Origin: Comamonas halotolerans
GTDB taxonomy: Bacteria; Pseudomonadota; Gammaproteobacteria; Burkholderiales; Burkholderiaceae_C
Reading direction: 5' to 3'
Length of the DNA: 64,000 nucleotides
Assembly (NCBI RefSeq): GCF_030162935.1
Contig: NZ_JASAUZ010000045.1
Span: 62,001 to 126,000, forward strand
In this document: piece after piece, positions 56,140 to 64,000 of the stretch
Layout of the letters: the number at the start of each line of letters is the position of its first letter
Numbering within the stretch: position 1 is the first letter of the stretch
Notes under the pieces: generated by a model
What the model was told of the DNA's origin: nothing
Database searches by the model: none
Seen by the model: the letters and a program-made list of their open reading frames with translations, nothing else
Position numbers and translations under genes: made by a program

Positions 56140-57260
56140 ATACAAACTCCTTGCTGGGTGATTGAAAAAGCATATTTCCAGCCGGTACAAGAAATACACC
56201 GAAAGAATATTGGCTAACTAGATTAAGAAGACATGTGGTGTACATGTTTAGTTCGCTTAACACTGTATGAGTGCGCAGCTCGAAAGACAAATTAGTTGTT
56301 GCCATGTTTAGACAAACCTAAAAATTTCGATCTAAGCCTTTGGTGAATACTGAAAATGACAGTTGCTGGCCGTTCTGCGACTGTCGCAAATCACCCAAAG
56401 CGGTCACTCTTCAGACGACGTAGCAACAGAATCTGGATGATGTTGTTGACCGTGTCCAGCGCACACGCCAAAACGGTAGATCCTCGTGCGTCGAGTGCAT
56501 AGTTGAAACGTGAAAGGTTTATTCCTTTACGTGTTCGATACTGTGTTCTTCGGTAATTGCATTCGAGCCACATCAAACTGGACAACCAGTCTTTTTCTGC
56601 AGCGCTCAATGCTTCCCGAAGCCCTTGGTTGAGATTGCCGAGAAGACCATACGCCATACGCGTGGGCTGATGATCATTGCTTGCCAGGGACTAAGCCGTA
56701 AAATTGGATGGATGGCGGGACTGGGTTCGCTGTGGTGGCTCAATTTCACGCTGCCACGTCTGCAACCATGCAGTAATTGCCTTTTGTAGCAGCCGCTACC
56801 AATTCGCTTGTGAGTTAGCGCAATGGGTGGAGCATTGGCTGGCAATATCCGCCAGAACTTGCTGCGTATGCGCTACTTGCCTGGAAATACGCTCTACCAA
56901 AGGTCATGTGGTTGGCCCGGGCGTCGCAGACGCTGCCACTTGTTGCGCATTCCGGCGGATTGGGAGGCTATGTCAGTTCAAAGTGTCCTAACTAAGCAAA
57001 CGTGCCAATCTGCTGCAAGTGGGCATGGGGATCCATTGGTATTTCCGTGGTGAGCAATGACGGACAGCCTGAAGTCGAAACTGAAATAGGTTTGCCAGAA
57101 TTTCGCTTCTGCCCGTTTCCGATATTTGACCTTGGAGGTCATGAAGCGGCTTTACAAGCTCAGGCACTTTTTCATCCCTGCAAGGGTTTCCCCAAGCTGC
57201 CACAATGGCGCCCCTTTGTTTGATTGGCGCGCCTGCCCTTCATGGTTTCCCGTGCTTGTG
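56140..57260. other. Gene-poor, apparently decayed stretch
   Basis: About 1.1 kb without a convincing gene. Several frames of 70-95 codons exist on both strands (for example minus 56391-56657, beginning MAYGLLGNLNQGLREALSAA), but none has a ribosome-binding site or a recognisable motif. The GTTAGCC heptamer (minus strand, 56212-56218) and an ACATGT inverted repeat near 56232-56248 are the only structured elements seen. It looks like relics of lost mobile or accessory genes. Confidence 0.45.
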
Positions 57261-57305
57261 AAATAAGGTTTTCAGATCTGCTTAATCTGAAAACCTTATT
57301 TTTCC
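57261..57305. terminator. Strong hairpin with T tract upstream of the Hsp70-like gene
   Basis: AAATAAGGTTTTCAGA, a 9-base loop, then TCTGAAAACCTTATTT followed by TT: a perfect 16-bp stem that reads as a terminator on both strands. No gene obviously needs it on the plus side, so it probably insulates the Hsp70-like gene from the decayed region. Confidence 0.7.
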
Positions 57306-57354
57306 AGCGCCTGCAGCTCATGTTCCGGCAGTGCCTGAGTGAGAGATTTACGAG

Positions 57355-58605
57355 ATGCAGATACTTCCCCACACCACGCTGGGCATTGATTTTGGTACGT
57401 CCAACTCCGCCATGTCTTGGCGCCTGGCTAGGCAGAGAGCGCAGTTGGTGCAGTTGGAGGGGAAGGCGACTGCGATGCCCACAGCCTTGTTCTTCAATTA
57501 CGAAGACCGCAGCACGCATTACGGGCGTGATGCCATGCAGCAGTACCTTCAGGGAGAAGAAGGGCGCTTGATGCGTTCCCTCAAAAGCCTGTTGGGCAGC
57601 AGTTTGCTGCAAGACAAGACGGCGGTGCACGGCAAGCTGGTGAGCTACCAGGACATCATTGCCATGTTTCTCAAACACCTGGCGGAACAGGCGCAGCAGC
57701 ACATGGGTGGTTTGCCTGAGCGCGTGGTGCTGGGCCGCCCCGTTCACTTTGTTGATGGCAACCCCGAGCGCGATGCGTTGGCGCAATCTTCGCTGGAAGC
57801 GGCTGCGCATGCTGCGGGTTTTCAGGAGGTGGCATTTCAGCTGGAGCCGATTGCTGCAGCGCTGGACTATGAGCAACGTTTGAGCGAAGAGGCTTGCATT
57901 TTGGTGGTGGACATTGGCGGCGGTACTTCAGACTTCACCGTGGTGCGGCTGGGGCCTCAATTTGCAGGCAAGCATGACCGTGCACAAGATATCCTGGCTA
58001 CCACCGGCGTGCACATCGGTGGTACAGACTTTGACTACAAGCTCAATGTGGCGCAAGTGCAGCCCTTGCTGGGGCTTGGGCACGTGGGGCCTAGCGGTCG
58101 TGAAGTGCCCAGCCGGGTGTTCTATGACCTGTCGACCTGGCATCTTATCCAGTGGCTCTATACCGCAAAGTCCATGCGCGAAGCAGAGGCGCTGCGCACT
58201 GATTACACCGATCGCAAACTGCATGATCGTCTTATGCGCGTATTGAACGAACAGGCAGGTCATCGTCTGGCTGATGCGGTGGAGCAGGGCAAGATCAGTG
58301 CGTCCAGAATGGCGGCCGATGCGCTGATGGATTTGGGCTGGATTGAGCAGGGCTTGAACGCGCAGATCACCGTGCAGGGCCTGGCGCAACATTTGCATCT
58401 GTTGCTGGCTGATGTGGTGAAGTGTGCGCAGGACTGTGTGAGCAAAGCAGGCTTGCGCAAGGAGCAGATTACGGCGGTGTATCTGACGGGTGGTTCCTCC
58501 GCCTTGCAGACGTTGCGCGATGCGTTGCAGGTGGCGTTTCCAGATACGCCACAAGTAGTGGGCGATCTGTTCGGAGGCGTGGCATCGGGACTGGCTTATG
58601 CGTAA
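57355..58605 (+). CDS. yegD: Hsp70-family protein, YegD type (nucleotide-binding domain only)
   Basis: The 416-residue protein has the actin/Hsp70 ATPase fold: phosphate 1 loop TLGIDFGTSNSAMSW near residue 8, phosphate 2 VVDIGGGTSDFTVV near 185, and the adenosine motif VYLTGGSSALQTLRDAL near 378. It ends there, with no substrate-binding domain, as in YegD. The function is unclear; it cannot be a classical DnaK-type chaperone by itself. The ATG follows GAGATTTACGAG. It is preceded by a strong hairpin and is probably monocistronic. Confidence 0.88.
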   Translation: MQILPHTTLGIDFGTSNSAMSWRLARQRAQLVQLEGKATAMPTALFFNYEDRSTHYGRDAMQQYLQGEEGRLMRSLKSLLGSSLLQDKTAVHGKLVSYQDIIAMFLKHLAEQAQQHMGGLPERVVLGRPVHFVDGNPERDALAQSSLEAAAHAAGFQEVAFQLEPIAAALDYEQRLSEEACILVVDIGGGTSDFTVVRLGPQFAGKHDRAQDILATTGVHIGGTDFDYKLNVAQVQPLLGLGHVGPSGREVPSRVFYDLSTWHLIQWLYTAKSMREAEALRTDYTDRKLHDRLMRVLNEQAGHRLADAVEQGKISASRMAADALMDLGWIEQGLNAQITVQGLAQHLHLLLADVVKCAQDCVSKAGLRKEQITAVYLTGGSSALQTLRDALQVAFPDTPQVVGDLFGGVASGLAYA

Positions 58606-58725
58606 GCCCTGAACGATGCGCGCTTTTGTTTGGGCAGCAGTGTTTGGGATGGTGGCCGGTGATGTCTGTTCGCGCAGGCTCCGGCCATCCTAGACAAAGC
58701 AGATGCTAAGTAAAAAAAGCAAGAA

Positions 58726-59649
58726 TTACGTGGTTTCACTTTCGCGCTTTATCTCTAAAGCGCGTTCATAGAGCGTATTGCGATTGCCACCTGTGATTTC
58801 AGCGGTCAACTTCACCGCTGTCTTGGTTGGCAGTTCCGACAGAAGCAAACGCAACACGCGCTCGGCCTCGCCGCTTTCTTGCTGCACTTCGACGGGGTGC
58901 AGCACGATCACAAACTCGCCCTTGCTGCGGTTGGCTTCGGCATCCAGCCAGGTGGTCACATCTTGCGCGGCATGGGTGGTGACTTGTTCAAACTGCTTGG
59001 TGATCTCGCGTGCCAGCGTCACTTTGCGTTCGCCCAGGACAGCCAGGGCTTTGGCCATTTCCTGAATGCGGTGGGGCGCTTCCAGCAGGACCACGCAGCG
59101 GGCTTCGCCAGCCAGCTTTTGCACGGCAGTCTGGCGCTCGGCATTTTTTGTAGGCAAAAAGCCGGCAAATACAAAGCCGCCATCGCCTTGACCCGGTGGC
59201 ACGCAACCGGCCACGCTGATGGCGCTGGTGATGCTGCTGGCACCAGGTAATGGCATGCTGCGCAGACCGTGCGCACACAAGGCAGCGCACAGGCGGGCAC
59301 CAGGGTCACTCACTCCAGGTGTGCCGGCATCGCTGACATAGGCAATGCGCTGCCCCTGCTGCAGGCGAGCGATGATGCCTGCAGCGGCTTCGGCTTCATT
59401 GTGCTGATGCACTGCCAGGAGCTGATTTCCCGGACGCTCCAGGCCGTAGCTGCGCAACATACCTTGGGTGTGGCGGGTGTCCTCGCAGGCAATCGCATCC
59501 ACGATTTGCAGCACATGCAGGGCACGTAGCGAGATATCAGCCAGATTCCCGATGGGCGTAGCTATGACATACAGGACACCCTGAGGATAATTTTGCGAAG
59601 CAGCTGCATCACGCGCTGCTGTCAATGCCGAAGCGAAAGAGGCACTCAA
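58726..59649 (-). CDS. rsmI: 16S rRNA (cytidine(1402)-2'-O)-methyltransferase
   Basis: RsmI methylates C1402 of 16S rRNA. The ~307-residue tetrapyrrole-methylase-fold protein shows LYVIATPIGNLADIS, ACEDTRHTQGML, YVSDAGTPGVSDPGARL, PLPGASSITSAIS and EAPHRIQEM. The start is uncertain: a TTG at 59649 places about 22 residues before the conserved core. ATG 59688 is in frame but its extra residues are antisense to yraN. The start region overlaps head-to-head with yraN. Confidence 0.93.
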   Translation of the reverse strand: MSASFASALTAARDAAASQNYPQGVLYVIATPIGNLADISLRALHVLQIVDAIACEDTRHTQGMLRSYGLERPGNQLLAVHQHNEAEAAAGIIARLQQGQRIAYVSDAGTPGVSDPGARLCAALCAHGLRSMPLPGASSITSAISVAGCVPPGQGDGGFVFAGFLPTKNAERQTAVQKLAGEARCVVLLEAPHRIQEMAKALAVLGERKVTLAREITKQFEQVTTHAAQDVTTWLDAEANRSKGEFVIVLHPVEVQQESGEAERVLRLLLSELPTKTAVKLTAEITGGNRNTLYERALEIKRESETT

Positions 59650-60044
59650 TGTTCTTCCTTGGGAAAAAGTCCAGGCCCGATGGGGCATCTACAAGCAAAG
59701 CCCGTGGGCAGGTGGCTGAAGACAAGGCCTTGGGCTATTTGCAAGCGCAGGGCCTGCAACTGATTGCCCGCAATTATCGGACGCCTGGTCGAGGGGGTGG
59801 GGAAATTGATTTAATCCTGCAAGAAAGGGACGGCACTGTGGTGTTTGTTGAAGTGCGCAGTCGCAGCCATGACAGTTTTGGCGGTGCTGGGGCCAGCATC
59901 GGGTCCGCCAAGCGCCAGCGTATTGTGTTCGCCGCAGAACATTGGCTGCATTGCACTGGTTATAGTGCGGCATGCCGTTTCGATGTGGTGCTGCTTGATG
60001 GCCCGCATCTACAGTGGCTCCGTGCTGCCTTTGATGCCGTTTAA
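59649..60044 (+). CDS. yraN: YraN-family endonuclease-like protein (UPF0102)
   Basis: This 131-residue protein has a restriction-endonuclease-like fold: RGQVAEDKALGYLQAQGL, IARNYRTPGRGGGEIDLI, and VVFVEVRSRSHDSFGGAGAS, with the E...D...E-x-R arrangement of the core. Its biological role is not established. It is divergent from rsmI and followed by diaA and dolP, reproducing the yraL-yraN-yraO-yraP order of E. coli. The ATG at 59649 is preferred to 59625. Confidence 0.9.
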   Translation: MFFLGKKSRPDGASTSKARGQVAEDKALGYLQAQGLQLIARNYRTPGRGGGEIDLILQERDGTVVFVEVRSRSHDSFGGAGASIGSAKRQRIVFAAEHWLHCTGYSAACRFDVVLLDGPHLQWLRAAFDAV

Positions 60045-60141
60045 GGCGCTGCCTGGAACTTCTTAAAGTTGACGCAGTCGCACACGGTGTTAACCGAACG
60101 CTACAAAATTAGATAAGGCGCACAGTTATCATCACCATCCC

Positions 60142-60738
60142 ATGCTTGAGCAACAAATTCAACAACATTTCATTGACAGTGCGGACTTGAAATACCAGTC
60201 CGCGCAAGCATTGAGCCTGCCTATCTCTTCGGCGGTACAGGCTTTGCTGGCTTGTATCACTGGCGGCGGAAAAATTCTGGCTTGTGGTTCTGGCGCTTCG
60301 GCCAGTCAGGCGCAAATGTTTGCAAGTCTTTGCGTGAGCGGTTTTGAGCGTGATCGCCCTGAATTGGCAGCTGTGGCGCTGACGTCTGACAGCGGTTTCC
60401 TCGGCTCGTTGTCTGGGGCCGCAAGCTTGTCCAACCACTATGTGGCGCGGCAAGTACGGGCATTGGGGCAAGCCAGTGATGTGTTGCTGTTGATCTCTAT
60501 CACGGGTCAAGAAACGAGCATGCTGGAGGCTGTGGATGCCGCACACGAGCGTGACATGATGGTGGTGGTGCTGACTGGCCATACCGGAGGAGCTTTGGCA
60601 GGCCGGGTCAGAGAGACGGATGTTTTGATCTGCGTGCCGCATGAGCGGCCAGCGCGTGTGCGCGAAGTGCACGATCTGGTGCTCAACTGCCTATGTGATG
60701 GCGTAGACACTCAATTACTTGGCGAACAGGAGATGTAA
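60142..60738 (+). CDS. diaA: SIS-domain protein DiaA (YraO)
   Basis: This 198-residue SIS-domain protein resembles DiaA, which binds DnaA and promotes timely initiation of replication. It shows GGGKILACGSGASASQAQMFA (phosphosugar-binding loop) near 42, SLSNHYVARQV, and the LLISITGQETSMLEAV loop. It is close to phosphoheptose isomerase GmhA by fold, but its place between yraN and a BON lipoprotein gene favours DiaA. Its stop overlaps the next start by one base. Confidence 0.88.
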   Translation: MLEQQIQQHFIDSADLKYQSAQALSLPISSAVQALLACITGGGKILACGSGASASQAQMFASLCVSGFERDRPELAAVALTSDSGFLGSLSGAASLSNHYVARQVRALGQASDVLLLISITGQETSMLEAVDAAHERDMMVVVLTGHTGGALAGRVRETDVLICVPHERPARVREVHDLVLNCLCDGVDTQLLGEQEM

Positions 60739-61400
60739 TGAAAGAGCAATGGCGGCGAGCAGGTTTGGCCATCGTGGTAGCTGGGACGCTGGCGGGAAGC
60801 TTGAGTGCTTGTGTGCCCCTGCTGGTGGGAGGCGGCGCTGTCACTGGCGTGCTGGTGGCTTCGGATCGTCGAACTTCGGGCATGTATCTGGAAGACGAAC
60901 GCATTGAGCAAAAAGCTGCAGCGCTATTGCGTGATATCCCAAAGAACGGTGCCCGAGTCAGTGTTACCAGTTTTAATCGCTTGGTATTGATCACGGGGGA
61001 AGTGCGCACTGAAGAAGAAAAAGCAGCTTTTGAGAACGTGGTGAAGGGCGTGGACAATGTACGCACCGTGATCAACGAGCTGGAAGTTGTACCGTTTATC
61101 TCCTCCATTACCCAGCGTAGCAAAGACACTTTCATCACAAGCAAGGTCAAGGCCAGCATTCTGGACGCCAAGGACTTGCAAGCCAACACCATCAAGGTGG
61201 TGACCGAGATGAATGTGGTTTATCTCATGGGGCTTGTGACGCCGCGTGAATCCAAGCGTGCTGCAGAAATTGCGCGTGGCGTGAATGATGTCCGCAAAGT
61301 GGTGCGTGTGTTTGAAACTATCTCTGAGGAAGAGCTGGCCACCTACCGCACGCGCAGCGATGAAGCGCCGGTTGAGCAAGATCCTGCAGCGCAGAACTGA
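60738..61400 (+). CDS. dolP: BON-domain outer-membrane lipoprotein DolP (YraP-like)
   Basis: This 220-residue lipoprotein has the lipobox LSAC (Cys about 25), followed by two BON domains at about 50-118 and 125-195 (RVSVTSFNRLVLITGEV; VYLMGLVTPRESKRAAEIA). DolP supports outer-membrane integrity and BAM function in enterobacteria. The C-terminal ~20 residues are acidic and variable. It is coupled to diaA and ends at a bidirectional terminator. Confidence 0.9.
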   Translation: MKEQWRRAGLAIVVAGTLAGSLSACVPLLVGGGAVTGVLVASDRRTSGMYLEDERIEQKAAALLRDIPKNGARVSVTSFNRLVLITGEVRTEEEKAAFENVVKGVDNVRTVINELEVVPFISSITQRSKDTFITSKVKASILDAKDLQANTIKVVTEMNVVYLMGLVTPRESKRAAEIARGVNDVRKVVRVFETISEEELATYRTRSDEAPVEQDPAAQN

Positions 61401-61415
61401 GACCATTGACCACTT

Positions 61416-61445
61416 AAAAAAAGCCCGGATCCTCCGGGCTTTTTT
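61416..61445. terminator. Bidirectional terminator between dolP and pilU
   Basis: A-run, GCCCGGA, a 3-base loop, TCCGGGC and a T-run between convergent genes. It has a short GC-rich stem and T tracts on both strands. Confidence 0.92.
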
Positions 61446-61463
61446 GTGGCACGAAAAATGCCT

Positions 61464-62600
61464 TCAGATAATGCGGAAGTGTTCGGTGCCAGCCGCCAAG
61501 TCGGTATTTTTGGCGCGTTGGCTGTGTAGCTTGATTTGCAGGCGCAAGTCGTTCACGGAGTCCGCATTGCGCAGCACATCTTCATAAGATACTGCGCCAC
61601 TTTCATACAGGTCAAACAGTGACTGGTCAAAGGTCTGCATGCCCAGTTCACGGCTCTTCTTCATGATCTCCTTGATTTCCACCACATCGCCCTTGGTGAT
61701 CAGGTCGGAAATCAGCGGGGTGTTGAGCAGTACTTCCAGCGCAGCAATACGGCCTTTGCCTTCTTCCTTAGGCAGCAGGCGCTGAGAGATCATGCCGCGC
61801 AGGTTCAGCGACAAGTCCATGAGCAATTGCTCGCGCCGATCTTCGGGGAAAAAGTTCACGATGCGGTCCAGCGCCTGGTTGGCGTTGTTGGCATGCAAAG
61901 TGGCCAGGCACAGGTGCCCCGTTTCCGAGAACGCAATGGCGTGCTCCATGGTTTCCCGATCGCGGATTTCACCCATCAGAATCACATCAGGGGCTTGGCG
62001 TAGCGTGTTCTTGAGAGCGATCTCCCAGCTGTCGGTATCCAGGCCTACTTCTCGCTGGGTGATGATGCAGTTCTTGTGAGGATGCACAAATTCAATGGGG
62101 TCCTCGACCGTGATGATGTGCCCCTGCGAATGCTCGTTGCGCCAATCCACCATGGCAGCCAGCGAGGTGGATTTTCCCGAACCTGTGGCGCCCACCACGA
62201 TGCACAAACCACGTTTGGTCATGGCCACTTCTTTGAGCACCTGGGGAAGCCCCAACTGATCAATGGTGGGAATATTGGTGGGGATGGTACGTAGCACCAT
62301 CCCCACACGCCCTTGCTGTAGGAAAGCATTCACCCGAAATCGGCCAATCCCTGCAGGGGAGATCGCGAAATTGCACTCTTTGGTGCGCTCAAACTCCGCC
62401 ACTTGTCTGTCACTCATGATGGAGCGTGCCAGTGTCAGCGTATGTGCTGCCACCAAGGGTTGATCCGTCAGTCGAATGACCTTGCCGTCGGATTTGATGG
62501 CGGGAGGAAAATCGGCGGTGATGAACAGGTCACTGCCCTTGCGTGCCAACATCAATTTGAGCAAGTCATTGATGAATTTGCTGGCCTGATCGCGTTCCAT
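61464..62600 (-). CDS. pilU: Type IV pilus retraction ATPase PilU
   Basis: PilU is the PilT-like accessory retraction ATPase. The 378-residue protein has an N-terminal PAS-like domain and a C-terminal RecA domain: Walker A GATGSGKST near 133, Asp box ITVEDPIEFVHPH, Walker B ILMGEIRD and His box HLCLATLHANNANQ. It is distinguished from PilT by its longer C-terminal tail after LYESGAVSYEDVLRNADS. It lies 24 bases downstream of pilT in the same operon. Confidence 0.95.
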   Translation of the reverse strand: MERDQASKFINDLLKLMLARKGSDLFITADFPPAIKSDGKVIRLTDQPLVAAHTLTLARSIMSDRQVAEFERTKECNFAISPAGIGRFRVNAFLQQGRVGMVLRTIPTNIPTIDQLGLPQVLKEVAMTKRGLCIVVGATGSGKSTSLAAMVDWRNEHSQGHIITVEDPIEFVHPHKNCIITQREVGLDTDSWEIALKNTLRQAPDVILMGEIRDRETMEHAIAFSETGHLCLATLHANNANQALDRIVNFFPEDRREQLLMDLSLNLRGMISQRLLPKEEGKGRIAALEVLLNTPLISDLITKGDVVEIKEIMKKSRELGMQTFDQSLFDLYESGAVSYEDVLRNADSVNDLRLQIKLHSQRAKNTDLAAGTEHFRII

Positions 62601-62624
62601 ATCGCTGTCTCCAAATGCAGGGGC

Positions 62625-63668
62625 TTAGCCGGGGAAGTTTTCGGGCGATTTGGCCTTGCTGCGCGCTTCGGCGGCACTGATCCTGTTGCGTCGTACCAGC
62701 TCAGCCAGGTTCTGGTCCAGGGTCTGCATGCCCACATTGCTGCCAGTCTGTATGGCCGAGTACATCTGGGCCACCTTGGATTCGCGAATCAGGTTGCGAA
62801 TGGCACTGGTTCCCAGCATGATTTCGTGGGCTGCGACACGACCACTGCCATCTTTTGTTTTGCACAACGTCTGGGAAATCACTGCTTGCAGAGACTCCGA
62901 GAGCATGGCCCGGATCATCTCTTTTTCTTCACCCGGGAAGACGTCGATGATACGGTCGATGGTCTTGGCTGCACTGGACGTGTGCAGTGTGCCAAATACC
63001 AAGTGCCCGGTTTCGGCTGCGGTCATGGCCAGCCGAATCGTTTCCAGGTCACGCAGCTCACCGACCAAGATGCAGTCCGGGTCTTCGCGCAATGCGGAAC
63101 GCAATGCAGCAGAAAAAGAATGCGTCATGGGCCCCACTTCACGCTGGTTGACCAGACATTTCTTGGAGTCATGCACAAATTCGATCGGGTCTTCCACCGT
63201 GAGGATGTGGCCGTGCTGGTTGTGGTTCAAATAGTCCACCATGGCAGCCAAGGTGGTGGATTTCCCGGAGCCCGTCGGGCCCGTTACCAGGACCAGACCT
63301 CGAGGCTTGAGTGCCAGGTCTGCAAAGATTTTGGGAGCGTTCAGGTCGTCCAGTGTCAAAATCTTGCTTGGAATCGTGCGGAACACGGCTGCGGAGCCAC
63401 GGTACTGGTTGAAGGCATTCACGCGAAAGCGTGCCAGGCCAGCTATCTCAAACGAAAAGTCCACCTCCAGGTTCTCTTCGTAGGCCTTGCGCTGGCTGTC
63501 GTTCATGATGTCGTAGACCATGGCATGCACGGTTTTGTGGTCCAAAGGCTCCACATTGATGCGACGGACATCGCCATGCACGCGGATCATTGGAGGAAGG
63601 CCTGCAGACAGATGCAAGTCTGAAGCCTTGTTTTTGACACTGAAAGCCAGCAACGTGGTGATGTCCAC
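62625..63668 (-). CDS. pilT: Type IV pilus retraction ATPase PilT
   Basis: PilT powers pilus retraction and twitching motility. The 347-residue protein has SVKNKASDLHLSAGLPPMIR near residue 10, Walker A GPTGSGKST near 130, ITxVEDPIEFVH-type Asp box (LTVEDPIEFVHDS), Walker B ILVGELRD and His box HLVFGTLHTSSA. The start GTG at 63668 has GGGAG upstream and reads MDITTLLAF, as in relatives. It is divergent from the yggS-like gene at the right edge. Confidence 0.96.
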   Translation of the reverse strand: MDITTLLAFSVKNKASDLHLSAGLPPMIRVHGDVRRINVEPLDHKTVHAMVYDIMNDSQRKAYEENLEVDFSFEIAGLARFRVNAFNQYRGSAAVFRTIPSKILTLDDLNAPKIFADLALKPRGLVLVTGPTGSGKSTTLAAMVDYLNHNQHGHILTVEDPIEFVHDSKKCLVNQREVGPMTHSFSAALRSALREDPDCILVGELRDLETIRLAMTAAETGHLVFGTLHTSSAAKTIDRIIDVFPGEEKEMIRAMLSESLQAVISQTLCKTKDGSGRVAAHEIMLGTSAIRNLIRESKVAQMYSAIQTGSNVGMQTLDQNLAELVRRNRISAAEARSKAKSPENFPG

Positions 63669-63761
63669 AACAGTTCTCCCTCTCAATACCGCACTGCTTG
63701 CGCACTTCTTTGGCGCGACTCGCTGTGAGCGGTTTTATGGTTTGGTACGCTTTGGATGATT

Positions 63762-64000
63762 ATGACGATGATTGCCAGCAAGCTCTTAAGCGTTCGCGCC
63801 CAGATTAACGACACATGTCAAAAGTTCGGCAGGCAAACCTCCGATGTTGCGTTGTTGGCGGTGTCCAAAACATTTCCGGCAGAGGCTGTGCATGAAGCCG
63901 CCATGGCGGGACAACGTGCTTTTGGGGAAAACTATATTCAGGAAGGTGTCGACAAGATCCTTGCCTTGCGGGCCATGCCGGATGTGCCTGCGCTGGAGTG
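63762..64000 (+). CDS. yggS: YggS-family PLP homeostasis protein, 5' part only
   Basis: The first ~79 residues of a PLP-binding alanine-racemase-like protein are seen before the right edge. Visible landmarks are LLAVSKTFPAEAVHEAAMAG, holding the PLP-binding Lys in VSKT, and RAFGENYIQEGVDKI. Three ATGs in frame (63756, 63762, 63768) are possible starts. A yggS gene next to pilT is a frequent arrangement; proC, often its neighbour too, lies elsewhere in this window. Confidence 0.9.
   Translation, partial: MTMIASKLLSVRAQINDTCQKFGRQTSDVALLAVSKTFPAEAVHEAAMAGQRAFGENYIQEGVDKILALRAMPDVPALE

Noticed and set aside
56704-57223. Several 70-95 codon plus-strand frames before the Hsp70-like gene
   Set aside because: They have high Cys/Arg/Trp content, no ribosome sites and no similarity that I recognise. 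The region is listed as decayed DNA instead.

Overview
The window is an ordinary chromosomal segment of a betaproteobacterium, most likely family Comamonadaceae (Comamonas or a close relative). This is judged from gene content and order, not from a database search. Indicators are the SpeD-SpeE fusion, a trpE / chorismate mutase / trpG / trpD / trpC block, a spc-alpha ribosomal block with separate C-type rpsN and no infA, PilT/PilU next to a YggS gene, and Burkholderiales-type proteins such as the PF10136 membrane protein. Coding density is high. The exception is about 55.4-57.3 kb, a gene-poor island.

Layout. 1-4.06 kb (minus): ybdK (cut by the window edge), a CPA2 antiporter, a PF10136 membrane protein and apaG form one tight operon, divergent from rpe-gph. 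5.7-7.7 kb: a fused AdoMet decarboxylase/spermidine synthase, then a chalcone-isomerase-like exported protein. 8.1-15.0 kb: the tryptophan branch (trpE, chorismate mutase, trpG, trpD, trpC), interrupted between trpD and trpC by two paralogous unknown membrane proteins, then ung. 15.1-16.9 kb (minus): a lone Wzz-type protein and an EamA permease. 17.1-22.7 kb: a siderophore uptake operon behind a Fur box (binding protein, two permeases, ATPase, exported Fes-like esterase). 22.8-33.4 kb: a DUF4153 membrane protein, queA (minus), a hemerythrin-GGDEF protein, recG, oxyR, dps, ubiA and a LigB-type dioxygenase. 33.5-39.05 kb: proC, glpK, a GNAT gene and glpR on minus, divergent from glpD.

39.1-48.4 kb is the spc and alpha ribosomal cluster (rplN to rplQ with secY, rpmJ and rpoA), driven by two tandem promoters directly after glpD, followed by an initiator tRNA-Met gene and a terminator. 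48.4-55.4 kb holds an IclR regulator divergent from a complete RND tripartite efflux operon. 55.4-57.3 kb is gene-poor. It contains a tandem 20-bp repeat resembling an IS21-type end, and a 60-residue glycine-rich protein gene flanked by integron-attC-like sequence. 57.35-64 kb holds a YegD-type Hsp70, rsmI divergent from yraN-diaA-dolP, and pilU-pilT divergent from a truncated yggS.

The most unusual items are the glycine-rich gene in an attC-like cassette context, the trp-operon membrane protein pair, the SpeD-SpeE fusion, and the RNA hairpins in the ribosomal cluster. One of these, between secY and rpmJ, buries a perfect AGGAGG. I found no clearly new multi-gene system, CRISPR array, prophage or intact insertion sequence.
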